From NCBI RefSeq assembly GCF_946482535.1, contig NZ_CAMLRU010000142.1:1-7037 (forward strand): 7,037 nt of DNA, written 5' to 3'. Shown here piece by piece: positions 1 to 5,461 of the stretch. The notes beneath the pieces are model-generated. The model saw only the letters and a program-made list of their open reading frames with translations, searched no databases and was not told the origin of the DNA. The DNA comes from an uncultured Flavobacterium sp. (GTDB lineage: Bacteria; Bacteroidota; Bacteroidia; Flavobacteriales; Flavobacteriaceae). Each line of letters starts with the position of its first letter. Position 1 is the first letter of the stretch. The position numbers and the translations under genes are program-made.

Positions 1-802
1 CAATAATGTCTTTATCTGCAGCCAAGAAAGCTCCGATACTCGCCATTGATTTGGCAAACGTAGAGAAATAAACATCAATTCCGTCTTGACAACCCTGCTC
101 TTCTCCGGCACCGGCACCAGTTTTACCTAGTGTCCCAAAACCATGCGCGTCATCTACTAACAAACGGAAATTGTATTTCTTTTTCATAGCTACAATTTCT
201 TTCAGCTTACCTTGTTGACCGCGCATCCCGAAAACACCTTCTGTAATGAAAAGAATTCCACCACCGGTTTCAGTTGCCATTTTGGTAGCCCGTTGAAGAT
301 TTTTCTCCATGCTTTCCAAATCGTTGTGTTTGTAAGTAAAACGTTTGCCCATATGCAAACGCACACCATCAATGATACAAGCGTGTGCATCAACGTCGTA
401 AACAATAATATCATTTTTGGTAACCAATGCGTCAATACAAGACATTATTCCTTGGTACCCGAAATTTAGAAGATAAGCTGCTTCTTTTTGTACAAAAGCC
501 GCCAATTCATTTTCCAGTTGTTCGTGAGCATCAGTATGACCACTCATCATACGAGCGCCCATTGGGTAAGCAGCACCATATTGAGCTGCAGCATCAGCAT
601 CGGCTTGACGAACTTCCGGATGATTGGCCAGACCTAAATAATCATTCAAACTCCAGTTTAAAATGTCTTTGCCGTGGAATTTCATTCTTGGACCTAATTC
701 GCCTTCCAATTTTGGAAACACATAATAACCTTCTGCCTGAGAGGCCCATTTTCCTAAGGGACCTTTATTGTTTTGTATTCTTTCGAATAAATCTTTTACC
801 AT
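1..802 (-). CDS. PLP-dependent alpha-oxoamine synthase family acyltransferase (serine palmitoyltransferase / cysteate acyltransferase / KBL-like), 3' end missing
   Basis: The minus strand is open from an ATG at 802 to the window edge: 267 codons of a family usually near 400 to 420 residues, so the C-terminal third is missing. Fold type I features are visible: a glycine/aromatic N-terminal domain with NDYLGL at 53-58, His140 in DAHAC (the residue that stacks on the PLP ring in this family), Asp217 and His220 in DDAHGFG, and the Schiff-base lysine Lys251 in STFAKS. Family members condense an amino acid with an acyl thioester and release CO2. In Bacteroidota close relatives make 3-ketosphinganine from serine or a capnine precursor from cysteate. 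A catabolic 2-amino-3-ketobutyrate ligase is a third option. The substrate cannot be fixed from the part seen. The gene diverges from rdgB and has a TATTTTTG box about 25 bp before its start. Family assignment is firm, exact function is not. Confidence 0.9.
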   Translation of the reverse strand, partial: MVKDLFERIQNNKGPLGKWASQAEGYYVFPKLEGELGPRMKFHGKDILNWSLNDYLGLANHPEVRQADADAAAQYGAAYPMGARMMSGHTDAHEQLENELAAFVQKEAAYLLNFGYQGIMSCIDALVTKNDIIVYDVDAHACIIDGVRLHMGKRFTYKHNDLESMEKNLQRATKMATETGGGILFITEGVFGMRGQQGKLKEIVAMKKKYNFRLLVDDAHGFGTLGKTGAGAGEEQGCQDGIDVYFSTFAKSMASIGAFLAADKDII

Positions 803-826
803 TGTAAAGTGTATTTATAAACGAGG

Positions 827-834
827 CAAAAATA
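827..834 (-). promoter_or_regulatory. TAnnTTTG -7 promoter box for the PLP enzyme gene
   Basis: On the minus strand the sequence reads TATTTTTG, a full match to the Bacteroidota -7 consensus TAnnTTTG, ending about 25 bp before the ATG at 802. I see no convincing TTG -33 element at the usual 17 to 23 bp spacing; the nearest TTTTG lies about 29 bp upstream. Confidence 0.5.
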
Positions 835-893
835 GTAATTATATTGTTGAAATTAAAGATTATCAAAATATGTTTTTATGACTTTTCAACCAT

Positions 894-901
894 TATATTT
901 G
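894..901 (+). promoter_or_regulatory. TAnnTTTG -7 promoter box for rdgB
   Basis: TATATTTG matches the Bacteroidota -7 consensus in full and ends 20 bp before the rdgB ATG. The -33 region is only T-rich, without a clear TTG. With the box at 827-834 on the other strand it gives a compact divergent promoter region of about 120 bp. Confidence 0.5.
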
Positions 902-921
902 CTAACTAAATATCCAATACT

Positions 922-1506
922 ATGCAGCTTGTTTTCGCTTCTAATAATAAAAACAAAATCAAAGAAATTCAATTGCTATTGCCCGAAACCATTCAGGTTT
1001 TGAGTTTAGAAGATATCGGATGTTTTGACGACATACCCGAAACTGCTGACACCATTGAAGGCAACGCTATTTTAAAAGCGAATTATGTAACCGAGAAATT
1101 CGGTTACGCTTGTTTTGCCGATGATACCGGTTTGGAAGTGGAAGCTTTGAACGGTGAACCGGGCGTTTATTCGGCTCGTTATGCCGGTGAACCAAAAAAT
1201 GACAATGACAATATGGATAAGCTTTTGGTTAATCTTAAGACGGAAACCAATAGAAAAGCCAACTTTAAAACAGTGATTTGTTTGAATTTAAATGGGGAAC
1301 AACATCTTTTTACGGGCATCATTAATGGTAAAATCATAGAAGCAAAAATAGGCACCAATGGTTTTGGTTACGATCCGATTTTTGTAGCCGATGGCTATAC
1401 TAAAACTTTTGCCGAATTATCGATAGAGGAGAAGTCAGCTATTAGTCACCGTGGTTTGGCGGTTAAGCAGTTGGTTGCGTTTTTGAGTGACGAAGTAACA
1501 GAGTAA
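922..1506 (+). CDS. rdgB: RdgB/HAM1 family XTP/dITP diphosphatase
   Basis: The 194-residue protein matches the usual length of this family. It hydrolyses non-canonical purine nucleoside triphosphates (dITP, XTP, ITP) to monophosphate and pyrophosphate in the cytoplasm, keeping deaminated bases out of DNA and RNA. Seen in the sequence: the N-terminal nucleotide-binding motif SNNKNK at 7-12, the acidic metal site FADDTGLEVEAL at 65-76 with Asp67/Asp68, the loop PGVYSARYAGE at 80-90, FGYDPIF at 148-154 and the substrate-gripping SHRG at 175-178. The ATG at 922 gives the normal N-terminus and sits 20 bp behind a TATATTTG box. The last six residues (SDEVTE) and the stop codon are encoded by an 8-bp tandem repeat that continues into the intergenic region, so the extreme C-terminus is probably not a conserved part of the protein. 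Confidence 0.96.
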   Translation: MQLVFASNNKNKIKEIQLLLPETIQVLSLEDIGCFDDIPETADTIEGNAILKANYVTEKFGYACFADDTGLEVEALNGEPGVYSARYAGEPKNDNDNMDKLLVNLKTETNRKANFKTVICLNLNGEQHLFTGIINGKIIEAKIGTNGFGYDPIFVADGYTKTFAELSIEEKSAISHRGLAVKQLVAFLSDEVTE

Positions 1507-1560
1507 CAAAGTAACAGAGTAAGAAAGTAACAGAGTGACGAAGTAACAGAGTAACAGAGT
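1485..1560 (+). repeat. Tandem array of 8-bp RAGTRACR units (9.5 copies) overlapping the 3' end of rdgB
   Basis: From 1485 the sequence runs in exact 8-bp register: GAGTGACG, AAGTAACA, GAGTAACA, AAGTAACA, GAGTAAGA, AAGTAACA, GAGTGACG, AAGTAACA, GAGTAACA, then GAGT. Almost every difference between units is an A/G transition at units' positions 1, 5 or 8; the exception is C to G in the fifth unit. The first 22 bp are coding for rdgB and supply its stop codon. Because 8 is not a multiple of 3, successive TAA copies fall in all three forward frames. An inverted partial copy lies at 1674-1704. Function is unknown. Confidence 0.9.
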
Positions 1561-1586
1561 TTTAAGATTAGGAGATGGTTATAATT

Positions 1587-1662
1587 AGCCCCGATAGGAG
1601 CGGGCTACCATGTAGCGCGGATAGCGGGAGCAGTGGTCTAAGTAAAATAGTAGTGCTGCTTC
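1587..1662 (+). ncRNA. Candidate structured RNA element, resembling the Flavobacteria Flavo-1 type motif
   Basis: This GC-rich island in an AT-rich gap can fold. A perfect apical hairpin pairs GCTAC (1604-1608) with GTAGC (1612-1616) over a CAT loop. An outer stem pairs CCCG (1590-1593) with CGGG (1625-1628). Between them is a purine-rich internal loop, ATAGGAGCGG opposite GCGGATAG. A second hairpin pairs AGCAG (1629-1633) with CTGCT (1656-1660). From memory, the CCCGATAG...AGCGG...AGCGGATAGCGGG pattern recurs between genes in flavobacterial genomes and resembles the element described as the Flavo-1 RNA motif, whose role is unknown. The family name is a recollection, not a search result; the fold is read from the sequence. 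Transcription is not shown. Confidence 0.5.
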
Positions 1663-1673
1663 AAAAAGTTAAA

Positions 1674-1704
1674 AAAACTTTGTCACTCTGTTACTTTGTC
1701 ACTC
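1674..1704 (-). repeat. Inverted partial copy of the RAGTRACR array
   Basis: Read on the minus strand this is GAGTGACA, AAGTAACA, GAGTGACA, AAGTTTT: 3.5 units of the same 8-bp repeat found in direct orientation at 1485-1560. It lies at the 3' side of the structured element and about 90 bp before the helicase promoter box. Confidence 0.85.
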
Positions 1705-1790
1705 TTTTGCTTTAATAAATGCTTTTTGTTAAAAACGCAACTAATTAATTTTCAGGACAAAAGAAATTAGCGTATATGGTTTTTAAAGAC

Positions 1791-1798
1791 TACCTTTG
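1791..1798 (+). promoter_or_regulatory. TAnnTTTG -7 promoter box for the DEAD-box helicase gene
   Basis: TACCTTTG is a full match to the -7 consensus. A TTAG at 1767-1770, 20 bp upstream, could serve as a poor -33 element. Transcription would start near 1803 to 1806, giving a short leader of about 15 nt before the ATG at 1820. The box covers an upstream in-frame TTG (1796), which argues against that codon as the start. Confidence 0.6.
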
Positions 1799-1819
1799 CA
1801 CCAAATTTTAAAACTTTAT

Positions 1820-3736
1820 ATGAATAAATTTGAACAATTAGGTCTGAATGAATCGTTACTGCTGGCGATCAAAGATCTAGGATTTGAGAATCCGTCAGAA
1901 GTCCAGGAAAAAGCGATTCCGGTACTATTGGAACAAAACACAGACTTGGTTGCCTTAGCGCAAACAGGAACAGGGAAAACCGCCGCTTTTGGTTTTCCGC
2001 TTATTCAAAAAATTGACGCCGATGACAGAAGTACACAAGCGTTGATTTTATCACCAACACGTGAGCTATGCTTACAAATCACCAACGAGATTAAACAATA
2101 CTCAAAATATGTAAAGGGTTTACATACAGTGGCAGTTTATGGTGGTGCAAGCATTACAGAACAAGCCAGAGAAGTAAAGCGTGGCGCACAAATTATTGTG
2201 GCTACACCCGGTAGAATGCAAGACATGATTAATCGTGGTCTTGTGAACATTAAAAACATCAATTATTGTATTCTTGACGAAGCCGATGAGATGTTGAACA
2301 TGGGGTTTTATGAGGATATCGTTTCGATATTATCAGATACTCCTGATGACAAAAATACATGGTTATTCTCGGCAACTATGCCGGCAGAAGTAGCCAGAAT
2401 TGCTAAGAAGTTTATGGCGGAACCGGCTGAAATTACCGTAGGACACAAGAACTCAGGTTCTAAAACCGTTTCCCACGAATTTTATGTAGTCAATGCTCGT
2501 GATCGTTACGAAGCTTTGAAAAGATTGGCCGATGCCAATCCGGATATTTTTTCGGTGGTTTTTTGTAGAACCAAGCGCGATACCCAAGCGGTGGCTGAAA
2601 AGCTAATCGAAGACGGATACAACGCAGCTGCTTTGCACGGTGATTTATCACAAGCACAACGTGATGGCGTAATGAAAGCTTTCCGTGGTCGTCAAATTCA
2701 AATGTTGGTGGCGACAGACGTTGCGGCTCGTGGAATAGACGTTGATAATATTACGCACGTGGTAAACTATCAATTGCCGGATGAAATTGAAACCTACAAT
2801 CACCGTTCAGGCCGTACCGGTCGTGCCGGAAAATTGGGGACTTCAATTGTGATCATCACCAAAAGTGAAATTCGCAAAATTTCGTCTATTGAAAGAATCA
2901 TCCAACAAAAATTTGAAGAGAAAACTATCCCAAGCGGTATCGAAATTTGTGAAATACAATTATTGCATTTAGCCAATAAAATTAAGGATACAGAAGTTGA
3001 CCACGAAATAGACAACTATTTGCCGGCGATTAATGAAGTGCTTGATGGTTTGACCAAAGAAGAGTTAATCAAGAAAATGGTTTCTGTTGAGTTTAATAGA
3101 TTCATTGCTTACTACAAGAAGAAACGCGATTTATCAGGAGAAAAATCAGAAAGAAGTTCTTCGGAACCAAGAGAAATCAGAGCCGGAGACCCGGTGCGTT
3201 ATTTCGTTAACATTGGTGCTCGTGACGATTTCGATTGGATGCAATTAAAAGATTTCTTGAAAGAAACTTTAGATTTAGGTCGAGATGACGTATTTAAAGT
3301 AGACGTAAAAGAAGGTTTCTCTTTCTTTAATACCGATGGTGAGCATACTGATAAAGTAATGTCGATTCTAAACGGTTACGAATTAAACGGTCGTCGCATT
3401 AATGTTGAAATTTCTAAAAATGAAGGCGGAAGTCGCGACAGACGTGACCACAATGGCAGAAGTTCAGGAGGTTTCAGAGGCGATAGAAATTCGGGTGGCG
3501 AACGCAGAAGCGGTGGCGGAAGTTTCGGACCAAGAAAAGAAGGCGGATTCAGAAGCGAAAGAGGATCATCTTCGAGAGATGGTGGTTTCAGAAGTGAAAG
3601 AAGTTCAGACAGATCAAGAAGAGAACCGGGTTCTTTTCAAAGAGAGGAAAGAGCACCAAGACGTTCTGAGAGCAATGACAGACCGGCCGGACGCTCATTT
3701 GAAGCGGCTAAAAGCAGAAGACCGAGAAAAAGCTAA
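1820..3736 (+). CDS. deaD: DEAD-box ATP-dependent RNA helicase with DbpA-like RNA-binding domain and RG-rich tail
   Basis: This 638-residue cytoplasmic enzyme remodels RNA duplexes using ATP, with likely roles in ribosome assembly, RNA decay or cold growth. All core motifs are present: Q motif from Phe4 to about residue 33, motif I AQTGTGKT 47-54, Ia PTREL 79-83, Ib TPGR 129-132, II DEAD 153-156, III SAT 184-186, IV VVFCRTK 246-252, V TDVAARGID 299-307 and VI HRSGRTGR 328-335. After a helical linker, residues about 459-532 look like a DbpA-type RNA-binding RRM fold. From about 533 to the end is a disordered tail rich in Arg, Gly and Ser, typical of RNA chaperone tails. The ATG at 1820 gives the usual MNKFEQLGL start; an in-frame TTG at 1796 would add eight residues but overlaps the promoter box. 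The gene is closed by a strong terminator at 3794. The symbol is a family-level label; orthology to E. coli DeaD/CsdA is not proven. Confidence 0.94.
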   Translation: MNKFEQLGLNESLLLAIKDLGFENPSEVQEKAIPVLLEQNTDLVALAQTGTGKTAAFGFPLIQKIDADDRSTQALILSPTRELCLQITNEIKQYSKYVKGLHTVAVYGGASITEQAREVKRGAQIIVATPGRMQDMINRGLVNIKNINYCILDEADEMLNMGFYEDIVSILSDTPDDKNTWLFSATMPAEVARIAKKFMAEPAEITVGHKNSGSKTVSHEFYVVNARDRYEALKRLADANPDIFSVVFCRTKRDTQAVAEKLIEDGYNAAALHGDLSQAQRDGVMKAFRGRQIQMLVATDVAARGIDVDNITHVVNYQLPDEIETYNHRSGRTGRAGKLGTSIVIITKSEIRKISSIERIIQQKFEEKTIPSGIEICEIQLLHLANKIKDTEVDHEIDNYLPAINEVLDGLTKEELIKKMVSVEFNRFIAYYKKKRDLSGEKSERSSSEPREIRAGDPVRYFVNIGARDDFDWMQLKDFLKETLDLGRDDVFKVDVKEGFSFFNTDGEHTDKVMSILNGYELNGRRINVEISKNEGGSRDRRDHNGRSSGGFRGDRNSGGERRSGGGSFGPRKEGGFRSERGSSSRDGGFRSERSSDRSRREPGSFQREERAPRRSESNDRPAGRSFEAAKSRRPRKS

Positions 3737-3793
3737 CGCTTTTAAATTTCAAAAAGCAAATAACAAATTCCAATAATTTGGTATTTTATTATA

Positions 3794-3836
3794 AACTCCG
3801 ATTTCACCTTGAAATCGGAGTTTTTTGTTTTTTTTT
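3794..3836 (+). terminator. Rho-independent terminator of the helicase gene
   Basis: A perfect 12-bp stem pairs AACTCCGATTTC (3794-3805) with GAAATCGGAGTT (3811-3822) over a 5-nt ACCTT loop. A run of six T follows from 3821, then one G and nine more T. It lies 57 bp after the helicase stop codon, and the next gene on this strand begins about 135 bp later, so the two are probably separate transcription units. Confidence 0.92.
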
Positions 3837-3849
3837 GAATTTGATTTTT

Positions 3850-3881
3850 ATTTGGAATTTATGATTTGACATTTGGAATTT
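3850..3881 (+). repeat. Direct repeat ATTTGGAATTT (two copies, 21-bp spacing) with an inverted copy before the terminator
   Basis: ATTTGGAATTT occurs at 3850-3860 and again at 3871-3881. The inverse, AAATTCCAA, is at 3765-3773 on the other side of the terminator hairpin. The surrounding gap (3737-3970) is otherwise AT-rich, with no coding potential that I can support. The layout echoes the flanking inverted arrays after rdgB, but the repeats are short and in AT-rich DNA, so chance is possible. Confidence 0.5.
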
Positions 3882-3945
3882 TTCTCTTTTGTTAATTTTC
3901 TTCTAATTCTGTAAGCAAACTGCAAAATATCTTAAAAGAGTTTCA

Positions 3946-3953
3946 TACTTTTA
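3946..3953 (+). promoter_or_regulatory. Possible -7 box for the CarboxypepD_reg-like gene
   Basis: TACTTTTA matches seven of eight positions with TAnnTTTG counted loosely, and lies 17 bp before the ATG at 3971. No good -33 element is visible. The strong terminator upstream implies that some promoter must lie in this gap. Confidence 0.3.
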
Positions 3954-3970
3954 AACCATCAAAATCAACT

Positions 3971-4759
3971 ATGAGATATTTTACCCTTTTATTGCTGTTT
4001 TTATTTTCACTAAGTGCTTGGGCACAAGACAATCCAACCGGCCAAAAAGTGAGTGGTACTATTGTTAATGACAATAATTTATTGCCCATTGCTAATGCTA
4101 ATGTGATTAACATAAACAAAGTAAAAGGAGTGGTAACCAATGCCAGCGGCTATTTTGAAATGGAGGTTAGCGTAAGCGATACACTACACGTTTCGTTATT
4201 AGGTTACCAATCGTTGCGAATCAGAGTGACCAATGACTGGTTGAAGAACGGAACGGCAAAAATTTTAATGACTGAAAAAGCCATTGCTTTGGAAGAAGTT
4301 ATCGTAAAAAAATATGACTTGACGGGTTATCTCGAAGTCGATTCGAAATTAATTCCCGAAAAAGAAAATTACCGTTACAGTATTTCCGGTTTGCCAACAG
4401 CTTATGAAGCCGGTGAAAGTTCACCTAATGCGTTTACTAGAGTTTTAGGCTCTATCTTCAATCCGGCAGATATGTTGTATAATTTCTTTGGTAACAAACC
4501 CAAAGAGCTCAAGAAGTTAAAGCAGATGAAGAAAGACGACACTGTTCGCAATCTTTTGGAATCAAAGTTTGACCGTGAAATGATTTCGGTATTGTTGGGT
4601 GTAGATAAAAAAGAAATAGCCGAAATTCTCCAGCGTTGTAATTATTCGGAATCATTTATCCAAACCGCCAACGATTTGCAAATCATGGATGCTATCAGCG
4701 AATGTTATGAGCAATACAAAGTGTTGACCAAAAAGAATGAGAAATTCGTAAAAGATTAA
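3971..4759 (+). CDS. Secreted protein with carboxypeptidase-regulatory-like (CarboxypepD_reg) domain
   Basis: The 262-residue product begins with a clear Sec signal peptide: a basic MR start, a hydrophobic LLLLFLFSLS core, and likely cleavage after Ala-Trp-Ala near residue 18. Residues about 27-107 form the beta-sandwich repeat also found at the N-terminus of TonB-dependent receptors: SGTIVND, then PIANANV, GVVTNASGYFEMEV and DTLHVSLLGYQ. This is followed by ALEEVIVKK. The C-terminal half (about 117-262) is charged and helical, with no beta-barrel and no catalytic motif I recognise, so this is not a receptor. It lacks a lipobox cysteine, so it is likely free in the periplasm or attached to the envelope by protein contacts. 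The gene ends exactly where trmH ends on the other strand. The domain is well supported; the role is unknown. Confidence 0.88.
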   Translation: MRYFTLLLLFLFSLSAWAQDNPTGQKVSGTIVNDNNLLPIANANVININKVKGVVTNASGYFEMEVSVSDTLHVSLLGYQSLRIRVTNDWLKNGTAKILMTEKAIALEEVIVKKYDLTGYLEVDSKLIPEKENYRYSISGLPTAYEAGESSPNAFTRVLGSIFNPADMLYNFFGNKPKELKKLKQMKKDDTVRNLLESKFDREMISVLLGVDKKEIAEILQRCNYSESFIQTANDLQIMDAISECYEQYKVLTKKNEKFVKD

Positions 4760-5416
4760 TTATTTCTCACTGTAGTAGCGCTCTTCAATTCGCTTGATGT
4801 CTTTGATAGAGTTTTTAGCCCAAGCCACACGTTTCTCTAAGATTTCTTCTTCAGTCAGTTTCCAATTTACTTCAGATTGGCGTAGGCGAGTAGTGATGTC
4901 CTGAATGATAATCGCCGCCGAAACGGAGATGTTAAGGCTTTCGGTAAAACCAACCATCGGAATTTTTAGGTAGCCATCAGCTTGGTCTATGACTTCTTGT
5001 GACAAACCTTCTTTTTCTGTACCAAAGAATATGGCGCTTTTTTGGGTAATGTCAAACTCATGCAACATACACGAATCGTTGTGTGGCGTTGTAGCAATGA
5101 TTTGGTATCCTTTTTCTCGTAAAGCATCCATACAATTTTGCATAGTGTTGAACCGATTGATGTCGACCCATTTTTGAGCGCCCATGGCAATTTGAGTGTC
5201 TATTCGTTTGCCGAATTTTTGTTCGACCACATGCAATTCCTGAATTCCGAATACTTCACAACTGCGCATCACGGCGCTGGTATTGTGCAATTGGTAAACA
5301 TCTTCTAAGGCAATGGTAAAATGATTAGTGCGATTGGCTAATACTTCTAAAAACCGTTCTTTGCGACTATCGGTTAAAAAGTCTTCCAAATATTTCAGAT
5401 ATTCTAAATCTACCAT
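4760..5416 (-). CDS. trmH: TrmH family tRNA/rRNA 2'-O-methyltransferase (likely tRNA Gm18)
   Basis: This 218-residue SPOUT-class enzyme transfers a methyl group from S-adenosylmethionine to a ribose 2'-OH, most likely of G18 in the tRNA D-loop. Motif 1 is HNTSAVMRSCEVFGI at 44-58, with Arg51 at the position of the catalytic arginine. Motif 2 is FFGTEKEGLS at 130-139 and motif 3 is IPMVGFTESLNISVSAA at 152-168; together these build the knotted SAM site. The N-terminal helical segment and the lack of an L30e-like RNA-binding domain favour TrmH over the rRNA enzyme RlmB. The ATG at 5416 lies about 16 bp behind a TATTTTTG box. The gene starts 45 bp after the broken DoxX-like gene and converges stop to stop with its plus-strand neighbour. 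Family is secure; the exact target nucleotide is inferred. Confidence 0.92.
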   Translation of the reverse strand: MVDLEYLKYLEDFLTDSRKERFLEVLANRTNHFTIALEDVYQLHNTSAVMRSCEVFGIQELHVVEQKFGKRIDTQIAMGAQKWVDINRFNTMQNCMDALREKGYQIIATTPHNDSCMLHEFDITQKSAIFFGTEKEGLSQEVIDQADGYLKIPMVGFTESLNISVSAAIIIQDITTRLRQSEVNWKLTEEEILEKRVAWAKNSIKDIKRIEERYYSEK

Positions 5417-5432
5417 ACTTTAAAATTTGTGA

Positions 5433-5440
5433 CAAAAATA
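5433..5440 (-). promoter_or_regulatory. TAnnTTTG -7 promoter box for trmH
   Basis: The minus strand reads TATTTTTG, with a TTG at 5463-5465 as a possible -33 element (22-bp spacer) overlapping the last codons of the upstream gene. The leader would be only about 10 to 12 nt. The 14-bp context, CAAAAATAGTAATT on the plus strand, is identical to that of the PLP enzyme promoter at 827-840. Confidence 0.55.
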
Positions 5441-5461
5441 GTAATTTAGAACCATCCGCCA

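Larger units (their letters stand above)
1533..1704 (+). repeat. Composite inverted repeat: 31-bp arms enclosing a structured element
   Basis: The arm 1533-1563 and the reverse complement of 1674-1704 agree at 28 of 31 positions. The three differences are all transitions. If the plus strand is transcribed, two become G-U pairs and only one is a true mismatch (A-C), so the RNA could form a stem of about 30 bp with a loop of about 110 nt holding the element at 1587-1662. It could be an rdgB 3' UTR structure, a repeat hotspot, or a REP/BIME-like chromosomal element. No transposase gene and no obvious target duplication were seen. Confidence 0.75.

Noticed and set aside
427..807. A 126-codon plus-strand frame (and the one at 212-469)
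   Set aside because: Both lie antisense to the clearly conserved PLP enzyme gene and encode no recognisable protein.
1485..1560. CRISPR array
   Set aside because: Units are only 8 bp, directly adjacent with no spacers, and there are no cas genes in the window.
1485..1708. Insertion sequence or MITE defined by the inverted arrays
   Set aside because: There is no transposase, no clear target-site duplication, and the left array is longer than the right one and merges into rdgB. It is kept as a repeat element of unknown type.
1796..1819. TTG start eight codons upstream of the helicase ATG
   Set aside because: The TTG is part of the TACCTTTG -7 box, so it would lie upstream of the transcript start. 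The ATG at 1820 gives the normal family N-terminus.
3402..3776. A 124-codon plus-strand open frame overlapping the 3' end of the helicase gene
   Set aside because: It is the shifted frame of the low-complexity RG-rich tail, and its Glu/Val/Ala-rich product is what that base composition gives. It has no promoter or start context.
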